This document shows, in pieces, positions 1 through 7,131 of a stretch of DNA of 7,131 bases. The stretch is taken from contig JANOVT010000058.1 of the NCBI GenBank assembly GCA_031417525.1, forward strand, positions 1 to 7,131. Reading direction: 5' to 3'. A program made the position numbers and the translations under genes. Within the stretch, counting starts at the first letter, position 1. Each line of letters begins with the position of its first letter. A model generated the notes under the pieces. That model was not told the DNA's origin, did no database searches, and saw only the letters and a list, made by a program, of their open reading frames with translations. The DNA comes from JAIBBG01 sp031417525. GTDB lineage: Bacteria; Bacteroidota; Bacteroidia; Flavobacteriales_D; Sanyastnellaceae.

Positions 1-530
1 CCGTTCTGCTTGTCTCAACGTCCTTTGCATAACGTGATTTTGCCACACATTTGCGTGTTTCGACACTTCAACAGTGATTCAGTTTTATTCATCTCTATCA
101 TTCACACCTGACCTTTTAATAGGCCTTTTCTTTAACGTTCACTACAGCAGCCTCACGGCATTTGCAGCTTAAAGCGGTTTGGTGATCCCTCCTGAAAGGC
201 GTCACCGATACTTCAAAATTGTTGTTATCCAATTTCTGTATCATCTCATTTACAACATGCAGTTAGTTTGCTATTCCAACTACTTCAAGGCACAAACGAA
301 GTCATCAAAGGAATTTCACACGAAGAAGACGACGATTTATGCAATGTCAAATCATTCCGGCTGTGGAAAGATTTTCTCCCTTTGAGTTCTTTGTGTAAAA
401 TTTCTTTGCGCCTCTTTGTGGTTTCATGTCTTTCCAATAATGGAGCGAGAACGAAAACAAGGAAAAAACAGAATGTAAAAAAAAGTCTATAACACATCCA
501 TGGCAATACTATTCTCACTCACCATAGTTG
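1..530. other. Non-coding region downstream of the complete T9SS cargo gene
   Basis: I see no convincing gene here. The open frames are short (under 80 codons), overlap one another on both strands, and show no recognisable motif, signal peptide or ribosome binding site. The frame open from the left edge on the plus strand closes after about 40 codons and reads as random sequence. The stretch lies 3' of the minus-strand gene ending at 531. It contains an imperfect inverted repeat at about 291-420 (listed separately) and an eight-base T-run on the minus strand at 484-477. No GC-rich stem precedes that T-run, so I do not call a terminator there. A short imperfect hairpin at 181-206 (GGTGAT..CCT / AGG..GTCACC) has no T-tail. 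Confidence 0.6.
291..420. repeat. Imperfect inverted repeat made of degenerate CAAAG/CGAAG words
   Basis: The left arm core is 306-327 and the right arm core is 387-408. The reverse complement of the right core matches the left core at 19 of 22 positions. Similarity extends outward to CACAAA at 291-296 and its complement at 415-420, with a three-base length difference between. The loop is about 59 bases. Read as plus-strand RNA, two of the three differences become G-U pairs and only one true mismatch remains; read as minus-strand RNA the stem is weaker. Within each arm the word CAAAG or CGAAG recurs every 9-15 bases. Intergenic DNA with this wording (runs of CAAAG, CGAAG, GCAAAG) occurs in many unrelated bacteria, to my general recollection, but I cannot name a formal family. 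It could be a dispersed repeat, a structured 3' region, or a decayed coding repeat. Confidence 0.6.
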
Positions 531-3500
531 CTAGCTCAGTACTATTTTTCGGACGATCACTTTTCCTTCTGATGTTAATCGGATCGTGTAAACGCCCCGT
601 TCCCAAGTATCTGTAGCGATGATTACACTCTTGTCATTGAAACTTCCTCGCGCTACAATTCGTCCCGTAGCGTCAACAATTTCATATCCGACAATACTTT
701 GATGTAGGTCGTTTCTCGCGAGTTGAATATGATCAGTCGCCGGATTTGGCAGAATGGAAACAAATGATTCTTTAGCTTCATTCAGATTCGTTATCAACAC
801 TTCGTTGGAAAGAATGTCGCAATCATAAATCAGATGATTCACTGCCGTGTATGTGCCGACAGCAGAGGGAGTGTATGTCGAACCAGTTGCCCCAGCTATC
901 GTTTCGCCATTCAAAAACCATTCAATATTCCCACTTGCATTTAATTCGAGTGGAATGCTGGATATCATTACCAGTTCTGGTTGTTCTTCACACACCCAAA
1001 TGTTATTGAATACTGTATTGGTGATGACCGCAGGATTGCTGTCAAAATAAATATACGCCGTATTCTCAATGATGGTGTTGTTTATGAGGGACGGCAATGG
1101 CGTAATTCGGTAACGGATGAAACCATGCGATGCTGGTTCATCGCTTGTGCTATCAGGAAGCATGATATTCTCAAATAGAAAAGTGATTTTGCCGTTCTCG
1201 TCGATGTCCACCTGCGGCACATGACTCCACGAAACAATCTCAATTGTATTTCGGTCGAGATATTCACTCAGCTCGTCTTCGATACGCACGTTGACGGCCG
1301 GTGCATTGCCCGTATTCTGGAAAACTACGGTGTATTCAAGTGGTGTGTTATTTTCAATATAATGTTCCTCCAACAATCCCACCGGATACACAGTCTTGAT
1401 ATTCGGATCATATGAACAAGCAATGACCACAAAATCCTCTTCGGTAAAAGTCAGCACCTGGTCATTGACGATCACCGGATTTCCATTCTCATCCAAAACG
1501 TGCACCTGCGAAATGTGAAAGAGGGTATCCCCAATAAGCTCAACACCCGGATACAAGGAGTTCAAATAAATCGTAAATTGATCCAGCCACGACAAGCTAT
1601 CGAAGGACCAGTAAGCGATACCGGCCACCAAAGAATCAGGAGACGGGCTCGCATTGAAAAACGGACTCATGGCATCAAGCTGAACGGTAAAAATTCCTGA
1701 CGGACGTGAAGTTCCGTTATTCTGTAGAGTCAGAATATACGATGCACTGTTTAAGTTGCATTGTTGATCGGTAGTCACAAAACTTACATCAACGATGGTT
1801 GTATCCAGGACGGGCTCAAAACCAAAATTAAGATCAGTCACGTTGGTTGTTGTACCGTTAAGTTCGACATTGACAAATGTGGATCCCGTTGTCACTTGCC
1901 ACAGGGCATCATTCATTGTTGTTGAAAGTGTGTATGTACCTGCGACATCAGGAGCAAAAAAGTATTGGCCATTCTGATTCGAAAATCCTGTTATTCCATC
2001 AGGCTCCAGGTTTATCGCTTCAAGTAAAAAAGGTTCATCGGCATTGTTATACATTCCATCTCCATTCTCATCATAAAAAATTTGTCCTGCGAGTTGAAAA
2101 CCATTCACGATTTCATTTTCATACCATACCAACCCAAGGTGTGTACCGGTGATGAGATCCAGATCACCATCCGCATCCACATCCCCTTTCTGCAGGTCAT
2201 AATACAAATCGCTGTACCAGAAATTTCCAAGCATTAATAGAGGCTCAGCAAACACATCCGGTGCCACTTGTTCAACAAGGAATAAACTTTCTCCATTAAA
2301 ATAATCATCCTGGATAACGATATCTGCATCTCCGTCCAGATCAAAATCGCCGGCTACCAATTCACCAACACTGTCAAATGCTGACATACCCGATGATTCA
2401 GTAAATTCTCCTGGAGAAAACTGGTAGAACAATCGCAGTTCATTCATCCAACTATCCATTGGCTGCTCTTTTTCTTCAAAAAGAACATCCAGAAAACCAT
2501 CACCATCCATATCATAGAGTTCGGCCGACGGGGCCTCAGGCATTGAAGTAGCCGTTCCAGATAATGGTATCGATCCATTCATCATATATACTAACGTATT
2601 CCCTGAGTTATTCCTGTGCGAAAGCACATCCGTGTCACCGTCGTTATCAAGATCAGCAAAACGGGTACTGTTCACAAAATCACCAGTGGCATAAATAGAA
2701 GGTTCACTGAAAAGCAAGTCGCCGACATTATAAGAAACATAACAATCGGCACCGTTATAATTCGGATACATCAGATCCAGTTTGCCGTCATTGTCAACAT
2801 CCGCAACAGGAATTCCACAGCCATCATAATCAGAAAAACCAGTAAACGTATAGTCATCCATGATGATAACAGGTCCGTATGAAACATTCGACTGATTGGC
2901 AATAAGGACGAAATGATATGCTCCGGCAAGTTGCCTCAATGTGATGATATCATCGTCACCATCGCCATCAACATCATCGAGTGCCATACCAGAATTCCAC
3001 ACTGCTCCGTCTTCAGGCAGCAGGACGCTGTGAGTTCTGGAAACAGCATCATTCCCCACGCCTATTTCGATATCCATTATTACGGGCAACGCATAGTCGT
3101 CACCGCCAGTGATATACAGAGCAATAGTGTTGGCAAGCCCGTCATTATCCCAATCATTGATCAAGAAAGTATCTTCTCTGAATGTCTGAATTCCACCACT
3201 AATTGCTGTGCCTTCGGTGAATATGCCTGATGCATTACCCCATTGTATGTAAACTGTGACATCACTATAACTTGATTTAATCACATCGCGATATCCGTCA
3301 CCGTCAACATCAAAGAATCCGTGTACATTCGGATCAAACAGGACATTTGGTGAGGGTGAAGAAGTATAAGTTTCATTGCCATCATTAAGCAACAGGATTT
3401 GATCATTTGCATCGAACAAAGCATAAAAAATATCAACGTCGCCATCATTGTCCGCATCGTCACATCGGAACAACCCGTTGGATACATAGGTGGTTGCGAA

Positions 3501-4382
3501 AAGTTCCGTTGGAGGGTCAAAACTATTTCCACCTTGGTTGCGGCACCAGGATATTATTGCGTTATCATAGAATACAAGATCGTCCCAGCCATTCCCGTCC
3601 AGATCTAGAATGCGGTAGTTGGTGTATAAAGCTCCACCCATGATATCAAAATCGCCGGTTTGAATGGTGAGGATTTCGGGATTTTCAAAATCGTAAAAAC
3701 CGTCGATACTGTGGAAAAGAAAAATCGCTTCTTCCAATAATGACTCAGAATAGCCGGCAAAAAACAACTCCGGATTTGCGTCATCTTCCATGTCGATCAC
3801 TTGCGCGTGAGTGTCCCATTGATTTTGAATAATATAAAAAGGAAGTATGGCAGCATTGCCAAAAACCCCCGGAGCAGTCGCGTAATAGACTTTTCCGATG
3901 TAATCTGCCTGGGTGCAGATATCTGTGAATCCATCCATATTAATGTCCTCGGCAAGGAAACCCGACTCATTCATACCATAAGTAACGAGCGGATCTATTT
4001 CATTGTTGAAATTGAAAATTGAACTTTGTCGCACCCACGATAGCCCAATGCCCGCCTGATCGATCAATACATCAATAAGACCATCCTGGTCAACATCAGC
4101 CACTCCCACAAAATGGTATTCCTGGGGTACTTCATAAACCCAATGTTGAGTAAACTGTCGGTTTCCATCGTTGATATTGAAAAGTAGCGTATAGCGTAAT
4201 GGTGATTGGTATGTTCCACCACCTGCGATCAGATCCAGGTCACCATCACCATCTGCATCGCAACGCTTATAAGTCTCATCAGACATTTGAAGTGGCAGAA
4301 TAAACTGTTCGTGGAACTCAGTGAACTGGGCAATCGCACAAAATGGTATTGCCAGAAAAAAAACGGATAAAAGTTTTTTCAT
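531..4382 (-). CDS. Secreted FG-GAP/VCBS-repeat protein with T9SS type A sorting domain
   Basis: This gene encodes 1283 residues, complete. I start it at the ATG at 4382-4380 because it opens a clear Sec signal peptide, MKKLLSVFFLAIPFCAIAQ, with likely cleavage between A18 and Q19. The longer frame to 4463 begins at TTG and puts a non-signal stretch in front. There is no Shine-Dalgarno sequence, as is common in Bacteroidota. Residues about 40-745 carry fourteen DxDxDGxxD-type repeats, roughly every 50-60 residues, typical of FG-GAP/VCBS beta-propeller blades that bind calcium. An SdrD_B-like segment (YDENGDG) follows at about 765-830. A linker Ig-like region spans about 855-985. A DUF11/DUF7619-like domain lies at about 987-1127 (CSYDPN, FQNTGNAPA, NTAYIYFD). 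An Ig-like segment covers about 1130-1200, and a T9SS type A tail about 1205-1283 (ILPNPATD; final RKIVLS). By family knowledge the tail directs outer-membrane export and is removed at the surface. Adhesion or ligand binding is inference; no catalytic motif is visible. Confidence 0.93.
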   Translation of the reverse strand: MKKLLSVFFLAIPFCAIAQFTEFHEQFILPLQMSDETYKRCDADGDGDLDLIAGGGTYQSPLRYTLLFNINDGNRQFTQHWVYEVPQEYHFVGVADVDQDGLIDVLIDQAGIGLSWVRQSSIFNFNNEIDPLVTYGMNESGFLAEDINMDGFTDICTQADYIGKVYYATAPGVFGNAAILPFYIIQNQWDTHAQVIDMEDDANPELFFAGYSESLLEEAIFLFHSIDGFYDFENPEILTIQTGDFDIMGGALYTNYRILDLDGNGWDDLVFYDNAIISWCRNQGGNSFDPPTELFATTYVSNGLFRCDDADNDGDVDIFYALFDANDQILLLNDGNETYTSSPSPNVLFDPNVHGFFDVDGDGYRDVIKSSYSDVTVYIQWGNASGIFTEGTAISGGIQTFREDTFLINDWDNDGLANTIALYITGGDDYALPVIMDIEIGVGNDAVSRTHSVLLPEDGAVWNSGMALDDVDGDGDDDIITLRQLAGAYHFVLIANQSNVSYGPVIIMDDYTFTGFSDYDGCGIPVADVDNDGKLDLMYPNYNGADCYVSYNVGDLLFSEPSIYATGDFVNSTRFADLDNDGDTDVLSHRNNSGNTLVYMMNGSIPLSGTATSMPEAPSAELYDMDGDGFLDVLFEEKEQPMDSWMNELRLFYQFSPGEFTESSGMSAFDSVGELVAGDFDLDGDADIVIQDDYFNGESLFLVEQVAPDVFAEPLLMLGNFWYSDLYYDLQKGDVDADGDLDLITGTHLGLVWYENEIVNGFQLAGQIFYDENGDGMYNNADEPFLLEAINLEPDGITGFSNQNGQYFFAPDVAGTYTLSTTMNDALWQVTTGSTFVNVELNGTTTNVTDLNFGFEPVLDTTIVDVSFVTTDQQCNLNSASYILTLQNNGTSRPSGIFTVQLDAMSPFFNASPSPDSLVAGIAYWSFDSLSWLDQFTIYLNSLYPGVELIGDTLFHISQVHVLDENGNPVIVNDQVLTFTEEDFVVIACSYDPNIKTVYPVGLLEEHYIENNTPLEYTVVFQNTGNAPAVNVRIEDELSEYLDRNTIEIVSWSHVPQVDIDENGKITFLFENIMLPDSTSDEPASHGFIRYRITPLPSLINNTIIENTAYIYFDSNPAVITNTVFNNIWVCEEQPELVMISSIPLELNASGNIEWFLNGETIAGATGSTYTPSAVGTYTAVNHLIYDCDILSNEVLITNLNEAKESFVSILPNPATDHIQLARNDLHQSIVGYEIVDATGRIVARGSFNDKSVIIATDTWERGVYTIRLTSEGKVIVRKIVLS

Positions 4383-4840
4383 GAGGGTCAAGGATTCAAG
4401 GTCAGAATATGACGTGAAAGTACATCGATTTAGATTAAATGCAAATAAGCCATTTGATAACAATGTGCTCTGGTTATTGGTTGCATCTGCGAGGTAGAAG
4501 CATTAAAGAGTAAGCACTAAAACGCAATGAAAACTGTGTTGAAAACAAATAGAAGTGCCACTTCAACTCTGAAACGAAGCTTTTGGCATCGTGTCTGTCT
4601 TAGGATACTCGAAAAGGAACACTGTTTCGAAGCACACATTCAGACTCACACTTCGTTCTGCGCCAATTTTTTTTGTTCAACAAAATGAAGCAAAAGAGCA
4701 ATTCAGTTAGGTGTTATGAAGGTAGGCAGCACTCTATTGATTTCTTTTTGATGAGCGTATTAGTTCGCATCCACTCGAAACATTCATCTAACAAAATGAT
4801 ATGCCGCGTTCTTTTTGCAGAAATTTTTTTTGACCAAAAA
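4383..4840. other. Intergenic region upstream of the VCBS-repeat gene
   Basis: No gene is supported in this stretch. The only plus-strand frame of any length (72 codons at 4673-4891) has no recognisable product and runs into the terminator of the neighbouring gene, so I regard it as chance. The promoter of the gene starting at 4382 should lie here, because the terminator at 4836-4882 should block read-through from upstream. I found no full match to the Bacteroidota -7 element TAnnTTTG on the minus strand. There is a short symmetrical sequence, TTTTGTTCAACAAAA, at 4671-4685, and runs of eight T at 4667-4674 and 4824-4831. No RNA gene or riboswitch was recognised. Confidence 0.6.
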
Positions 4841-4882
4841 AATACCCCCAATCATTTGCAGAAACAAATGGTTGGGGGTATT
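4836..4882 (-). terminator. Intrinsic terminator of the right-hand T9SS cargo gene
   Basis: Read on the minus strand, the arm at 4882-4865 (AATACCCCCAACCATTTG) pairs with the arm at 4858-4841 (CAAATGATTGGGGGTATT) at 17 of 18 positions. The loop is six bases (TTTCTG), and the stem runs straight into a T-run of seven (4842-4836). The single non-pair is A opposite C. The stem starts about 14 bases after the TAG stop of the gene at 4897, the classic position for a rho-independent terminator. On the plus strand the stem is followed by TTCAATATT, not a T-run, so it should act only in the minus direction. It marks the end of that transcription unit and separates it from the downstream gene starting at 4382. 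Confidence 0.93.
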
Positions 4883-4896
4883 CAATATTAGTTTAT

Positions 4897-7131
4897 CTAT
4901 CTAATCTCCAGTAGCGTGCTATTAATTTTTCCATTACGATCTATTGCATTAATCGTATAAGTGCCCGCGGCAAGGTTGCCTTTGTCGATCGTCAATGTTT
5001 TCTGCACATTGATCCACTCCCCTGCTTTCTGACCCAGCGCATTGAAAAGTTGCACATTCCAGTTTCCTTCGGTGAATGTGAGCAAACAAGACTCAGACAT
5101 CGGATTAGGATATACCGTCCAATTGTTTTTGTTGAATTCATGCTGATCTAAAACGAAAATCGTGTTCGTTGTCGAGTCACATTCAGTTTCCGAATTCACA
5201 TAAGCATAAACTTCCACTCCGCCGGATCCAACCAGTGAAGGATCAAGTGTATTGCCTGAGGCACCGGACTGAAATTCCCCATTTGCATACCAGGAATAAT
5301 TATAACCTGATGGTCCGCTGATCAATCCGGTATTTTCATCATACACCAACGTAACATCCGCCAGCGGCCATGCATCGATAGTCATGGTGCTCGTTACAGA
5401 ACAAAGTGGATTGCTCAGAGTGAGTTCAAGAGTGTGTAATCCGGATGTAGTAACGGGTAAAATAATTGAAGCTTCATCACCGGTTTGTGGCGCACCATCA
5501 TAGCTCCAGGAGATACTTTCTACATAGTCATTTATTTGTGGACTGAGCATTACCTCGTTTCCTACACAAACTGTTTGTGTTCCTGAAATCGATTCCAGCC
5601 AGGCGCAATCATAGATGGTATGCGCGGTAGTATTTGTAATAATTGGCGGATTCTCATCGAAGTATATGTATGCGGTGTTGTTGATTTCATCCCATGGTTG
5701 AACATCAGGCAATGTTTTTATTTTGTATACTACATAACCTTGCGAACCCGGCTCATCACTCATCATACCGGTTAAGTTGATGTTATCAAACTGGAAATGA
5801 ACAACGCCATCCAATCCCACAACTGTGTTCACTCCATGTGAAGCAAATACCGTTTCAAATGTGCTCAAATCCAGGTGGGCGATATCCAGCGTGTCGATCA
5901 CTTCGACATAATTTGCCGGAGCATTACCGGTGTTTTGAAAACGAATACGGTATTCAATTTCATCTTCAGCGAGAATGAAATGAGGTTCGGCAAAACCTTG
6001 CGGAACGGCATATTTATCATTCGGATCAAAGCTGCAAACAACAGTGTATTCTTCGAGCCAATCGGTATTAACGAATGTAGAACCAACCTCCGTAACCAGA
6101 TGCAGATTGATATTAAACGTGAATACGTCATTCATAAATTCAAAGCCCGGACCGTTGATGTGGCATTGATAAAATACCGCCGTACCGGGAGCCTGATCTT
6201 CTACGTTCCAGGTCATCACACCGGTATTATAAGAGTCGTAAGGTTCAACATTGGTGAGATAGTCAGGAATAAACATCGGATCGAATGTCATGGTGACCGA
6301 TCCATTGAGTGGTAAATTACCGGTGTTGTTCACCCAGATACCGGGATTAAAACCGGTTTGACAATGAATGGTCGTAGGACTCCAGATATTCGCAAGGTGA
6401 CTTTCCACAAGCATGATATCCATATTCGCAGTAGCCGCCAGATGCACAGGCCAACAATCTCCGGAAGTTGCTGTGACGATATAATTCAAAGACGAAATCC
6501 AATTGTTGTCCGGATCGGTGAATGTGAGGGTGTAGGTCCCTTCGGGTATCTGGGAAAAAATAAAGTTACCATACATATCTACTTCACTTGTCAAATTCAA
6601 TTCAACCAATGTGATATATCCAACGGAAGGTAAAATAGGATCGGTCCAATCGATGTCGCCATCACCGAGCACATCATTGTATAATGCACCGGTTATGTCA
6701 TGCAGATCATCCAGCATGCTTTCTACGACCACGAAAGTGGCTGTATTTGTACAACCAAAATTATCGGTAACAATCACTTCATAAGTACCTGGTGCATCGA
6801 AACAATATTCTTCAAATGTTCCCATATTGATCGGAGCACCTCCATTAATAGTAGTGTTGAAGTTTTGAGCATATCCGGTAGAACTGCCAATACTGAAACA
6901 TTCATTTTCACATCCCATCGCATTCGGAGTGAAAAAGGTTGGAATCAAAACATCCGTCTGACAGGCGTCCGAAACAGCAATCTCCTGATAACCGGCGTTG
7001 AAGACATGAACCTCGAAGCAGACAGATACTATGATGGGGCCTGTAGTAAACCAATAAGGATCGATGTACGCATAATTGGGAGAAGTAAAGTCAGTAGTGG
7101 TTTGTTCTGAATGAACGAGGCCGTCTGCAAT
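4897..7131 (-). CDS. T9SS cargo protein with PKD-like, SdrD_B-like and DUF7619-like modules (5' partial)
   Basis: The frame is open to the right edge, so the start and any signal peptide are missing; 744 residues are visible, ending at TAG. The apparent initiation at 6948 is a TTG inside a continuous reading frame, and the 61 codons before it are protein-like (DACQTDVLIP). Using visible numbering, a PKD-like module lies at about 62-138 (GTYEVIVTDNFGCTNTA). An SdrD_B/carboxypeptidase-regulatory-like module covers about 144-240 (ITGALYNDVLGDGDIDWTD). A DUF11-like stretch follows at about 245-362. A DUF7619-like domain spans about 366-506 (CSFDPNDKYAVPQG, FQNTGNAPA, NTAYIYFDENP). PKD/Ig-like segments lie at about 510-660. 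The T9SS type A sorting tail is about 668-744 (WTVYPNPMSES ... AAGTYTINAID, ending LLEIR). By family knowledge such proteins are exported by the type IX system to the cell surface or medium. No catalytic domain is visible, and the missing N-terminus may hold the functional domain. An intrinsic terminator follows immediately. Confidence 0.92.
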   Translation of the reverse strand: MADGLVHSEQTTTDFTSPNYAYIDPYWFTTGPIIVSVCFEVHVFNAGYQEIAVSDACQTDVLIPTFFTPNAMGCENECFSIGSSTGYAQNFNTTINGGAPINMGTFEEYCFDAPGTYEVIVTDNFGCTNTATFVVVESMLDDLHDITGALYNDVLGDGDIDWTDPILPSVGYITLVELNLTSEVDMYGNFIFSQIPEGTYTLTFTDPDNNWISSLNYIVTATSGDCWPVHLAATANMDIMLVESHLANIWSPTTIHCQTGFNPGIWVNNTGNLPLNGSVTMTFDPMFIPDYLTNVEPYDSYNTGVMTWNVEDQAPGTAVFYQCHINGPGFEFMNDVFTFNINLHLVTEVGSTFVNTDWLEEYTVVCSFDPNDKYAVPQGFAEPHFILAEDEIEYRIRFQNTGNAPANYVEVIDTLDIAHLDLSTFETVFASHGVNTVVGLDGVVHFQFDNINLTGMMSDEPGSQGYVVYKIKTLPDVQPWDEINNTAYIYFDENPPIITNTTAHTIYDCAWLESISGTQTVCVGNEVMLSPQINDYVESISWSYDGAPQTGDEASIILPVTTSGLHTLELTLSNPLCSVTSTMTIDAWPLADVTLVYDENTGLISGPSGYNYSWYANGEFQSGASGNTLDPSLVGSGGVEVYAYVNSETECDSTTNTIFVLDQHEFNKNNWTVYPNPMSESCLLTFTEGNWNVQLFNALGQKAGEWINVQKTLTIDKGNLAAGTYTINAIDRNGKINSTLLEIR

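Noticed and set aside
181..206. Imperfect hairpin GGTGAT..CCT / AGG..GTCACC
   Set aside because: It has about nine pairs with one mismatch, no T-tail on either strand and no adjacent gene. It is compatible with chance.
179..518. Small overlapping frames on both strands (68-77 codons)
   Set aside because: They overlap each other, have no recognisable motifs or ribosome binding sites, and run through the degenerate repeat words of the inverted repeat, which explains their Lys/Arg-rich translation.
477..530. Terminator after the VCBS gene, suggested by an eight-T run on the minus strand at 484-477
   Set aside because: No GC-rich stem lies immediately before the T-run. The best nearby pairing (ACTAT/ATAGT at about 508-528) is only five weak pairs and far from the Ts.
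4416..4444. Possible Bacteroidota promoter on the minus strand: TTG at 4444-4442, 19 bases, then TACTTTC at 4422-4416
   Set aside because: The -7 box has a one-base rather than two-base spacer and ends in C instead of G relative to TAnnTTTG. The match is too weak to call, although position and spacing are plausible.
4383..4463. An N-terminal extension of the VCBS gene starting at 4463
   Set aside because: The codon at 4463-4461 is TTG, and the extra 27 residues do not look like a signal peptide. The ATG at 4382 gives an ideal Sec signal peptide at the very N-terminus.
4555..4665. CGAAG/CTTCG words (for example near 4575, 4629 and 4651) resembling the repeat at 291-420
   Set aside because: The words are scattered and do not form an ordered array or matching arms, so I do not call a second copy of the element.
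5875..7110. Plus-strand frames of 91-146 codons opposite the right-hand gene
   Set aside because: They are shadows of the minus-strand reading frame, which has clear domain motifs. Their translations show no recognisable features.

Overview
The window looks like a piece of a Bacteroidota chromosome, probably a free-living member of the Flavobacteriales, Chitinophagales or a related order. Both large genes end in a type IX secretion system (T9SS) type A sorting domain, a module essentially confined to this phylum. The start of the complete gene has no Shine-Dalgarno sequence, and base composition is moderately AT-rich; both fit that assignment. No ribosomal or other marker gene is present to refine the taxonomy.

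Layout from left to right: positions 1-530 have no convincing gene and hold an imperfect inverted repeat (about 291-420) built from degenerate CAAAG/CGAAG words. Positions 531-4382 (minus strand) encode a complete 1283-residue secreted protein: a Sec signal peptide, fourteen FG-GAP/VCBS-type calcium-binding repeats, an SdrD_B-like segment, a DUF11/DUF7619-like domain, an Ig-like segment and a T9SS sorting tail. Positions 4383-4840 are intergenic and should hold the promoter of that gene. Positions 4836-4882 are a strong intrinsic terminator on the minus strand. Positions 4897-7131 (minus strand) encode the last 744 residues of a second T9SS cargo protein, whose N-terminus lies beyond the right edge.

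The two genes are tandem and co-oriented. A terminator and about 500 bases of non-coding DNA separate them, so they are probably two transcription units rather than one operon. Their C-terminal halves (SdrD_B-like, DUF7619-like, Ig/PKD-like, T9SS tail) follow the same order and share recognisable sequence blocks, so they look like distant paralogues or products of module shuffling. Their N-terminal parts differ: calcium-binding propeller repeats in one, PKD-like modules in the visible part of the other. Both products are expected at the cell surface or in the medium. The sequence gives no specific ligand or enzymatic activity.

I see no CRISPR array, transposase, phage gene, tRNA, rRNA or riboswitch, and no evidence of a new multi-gene system. 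The least explained element is the inverted repeat at 291-420.
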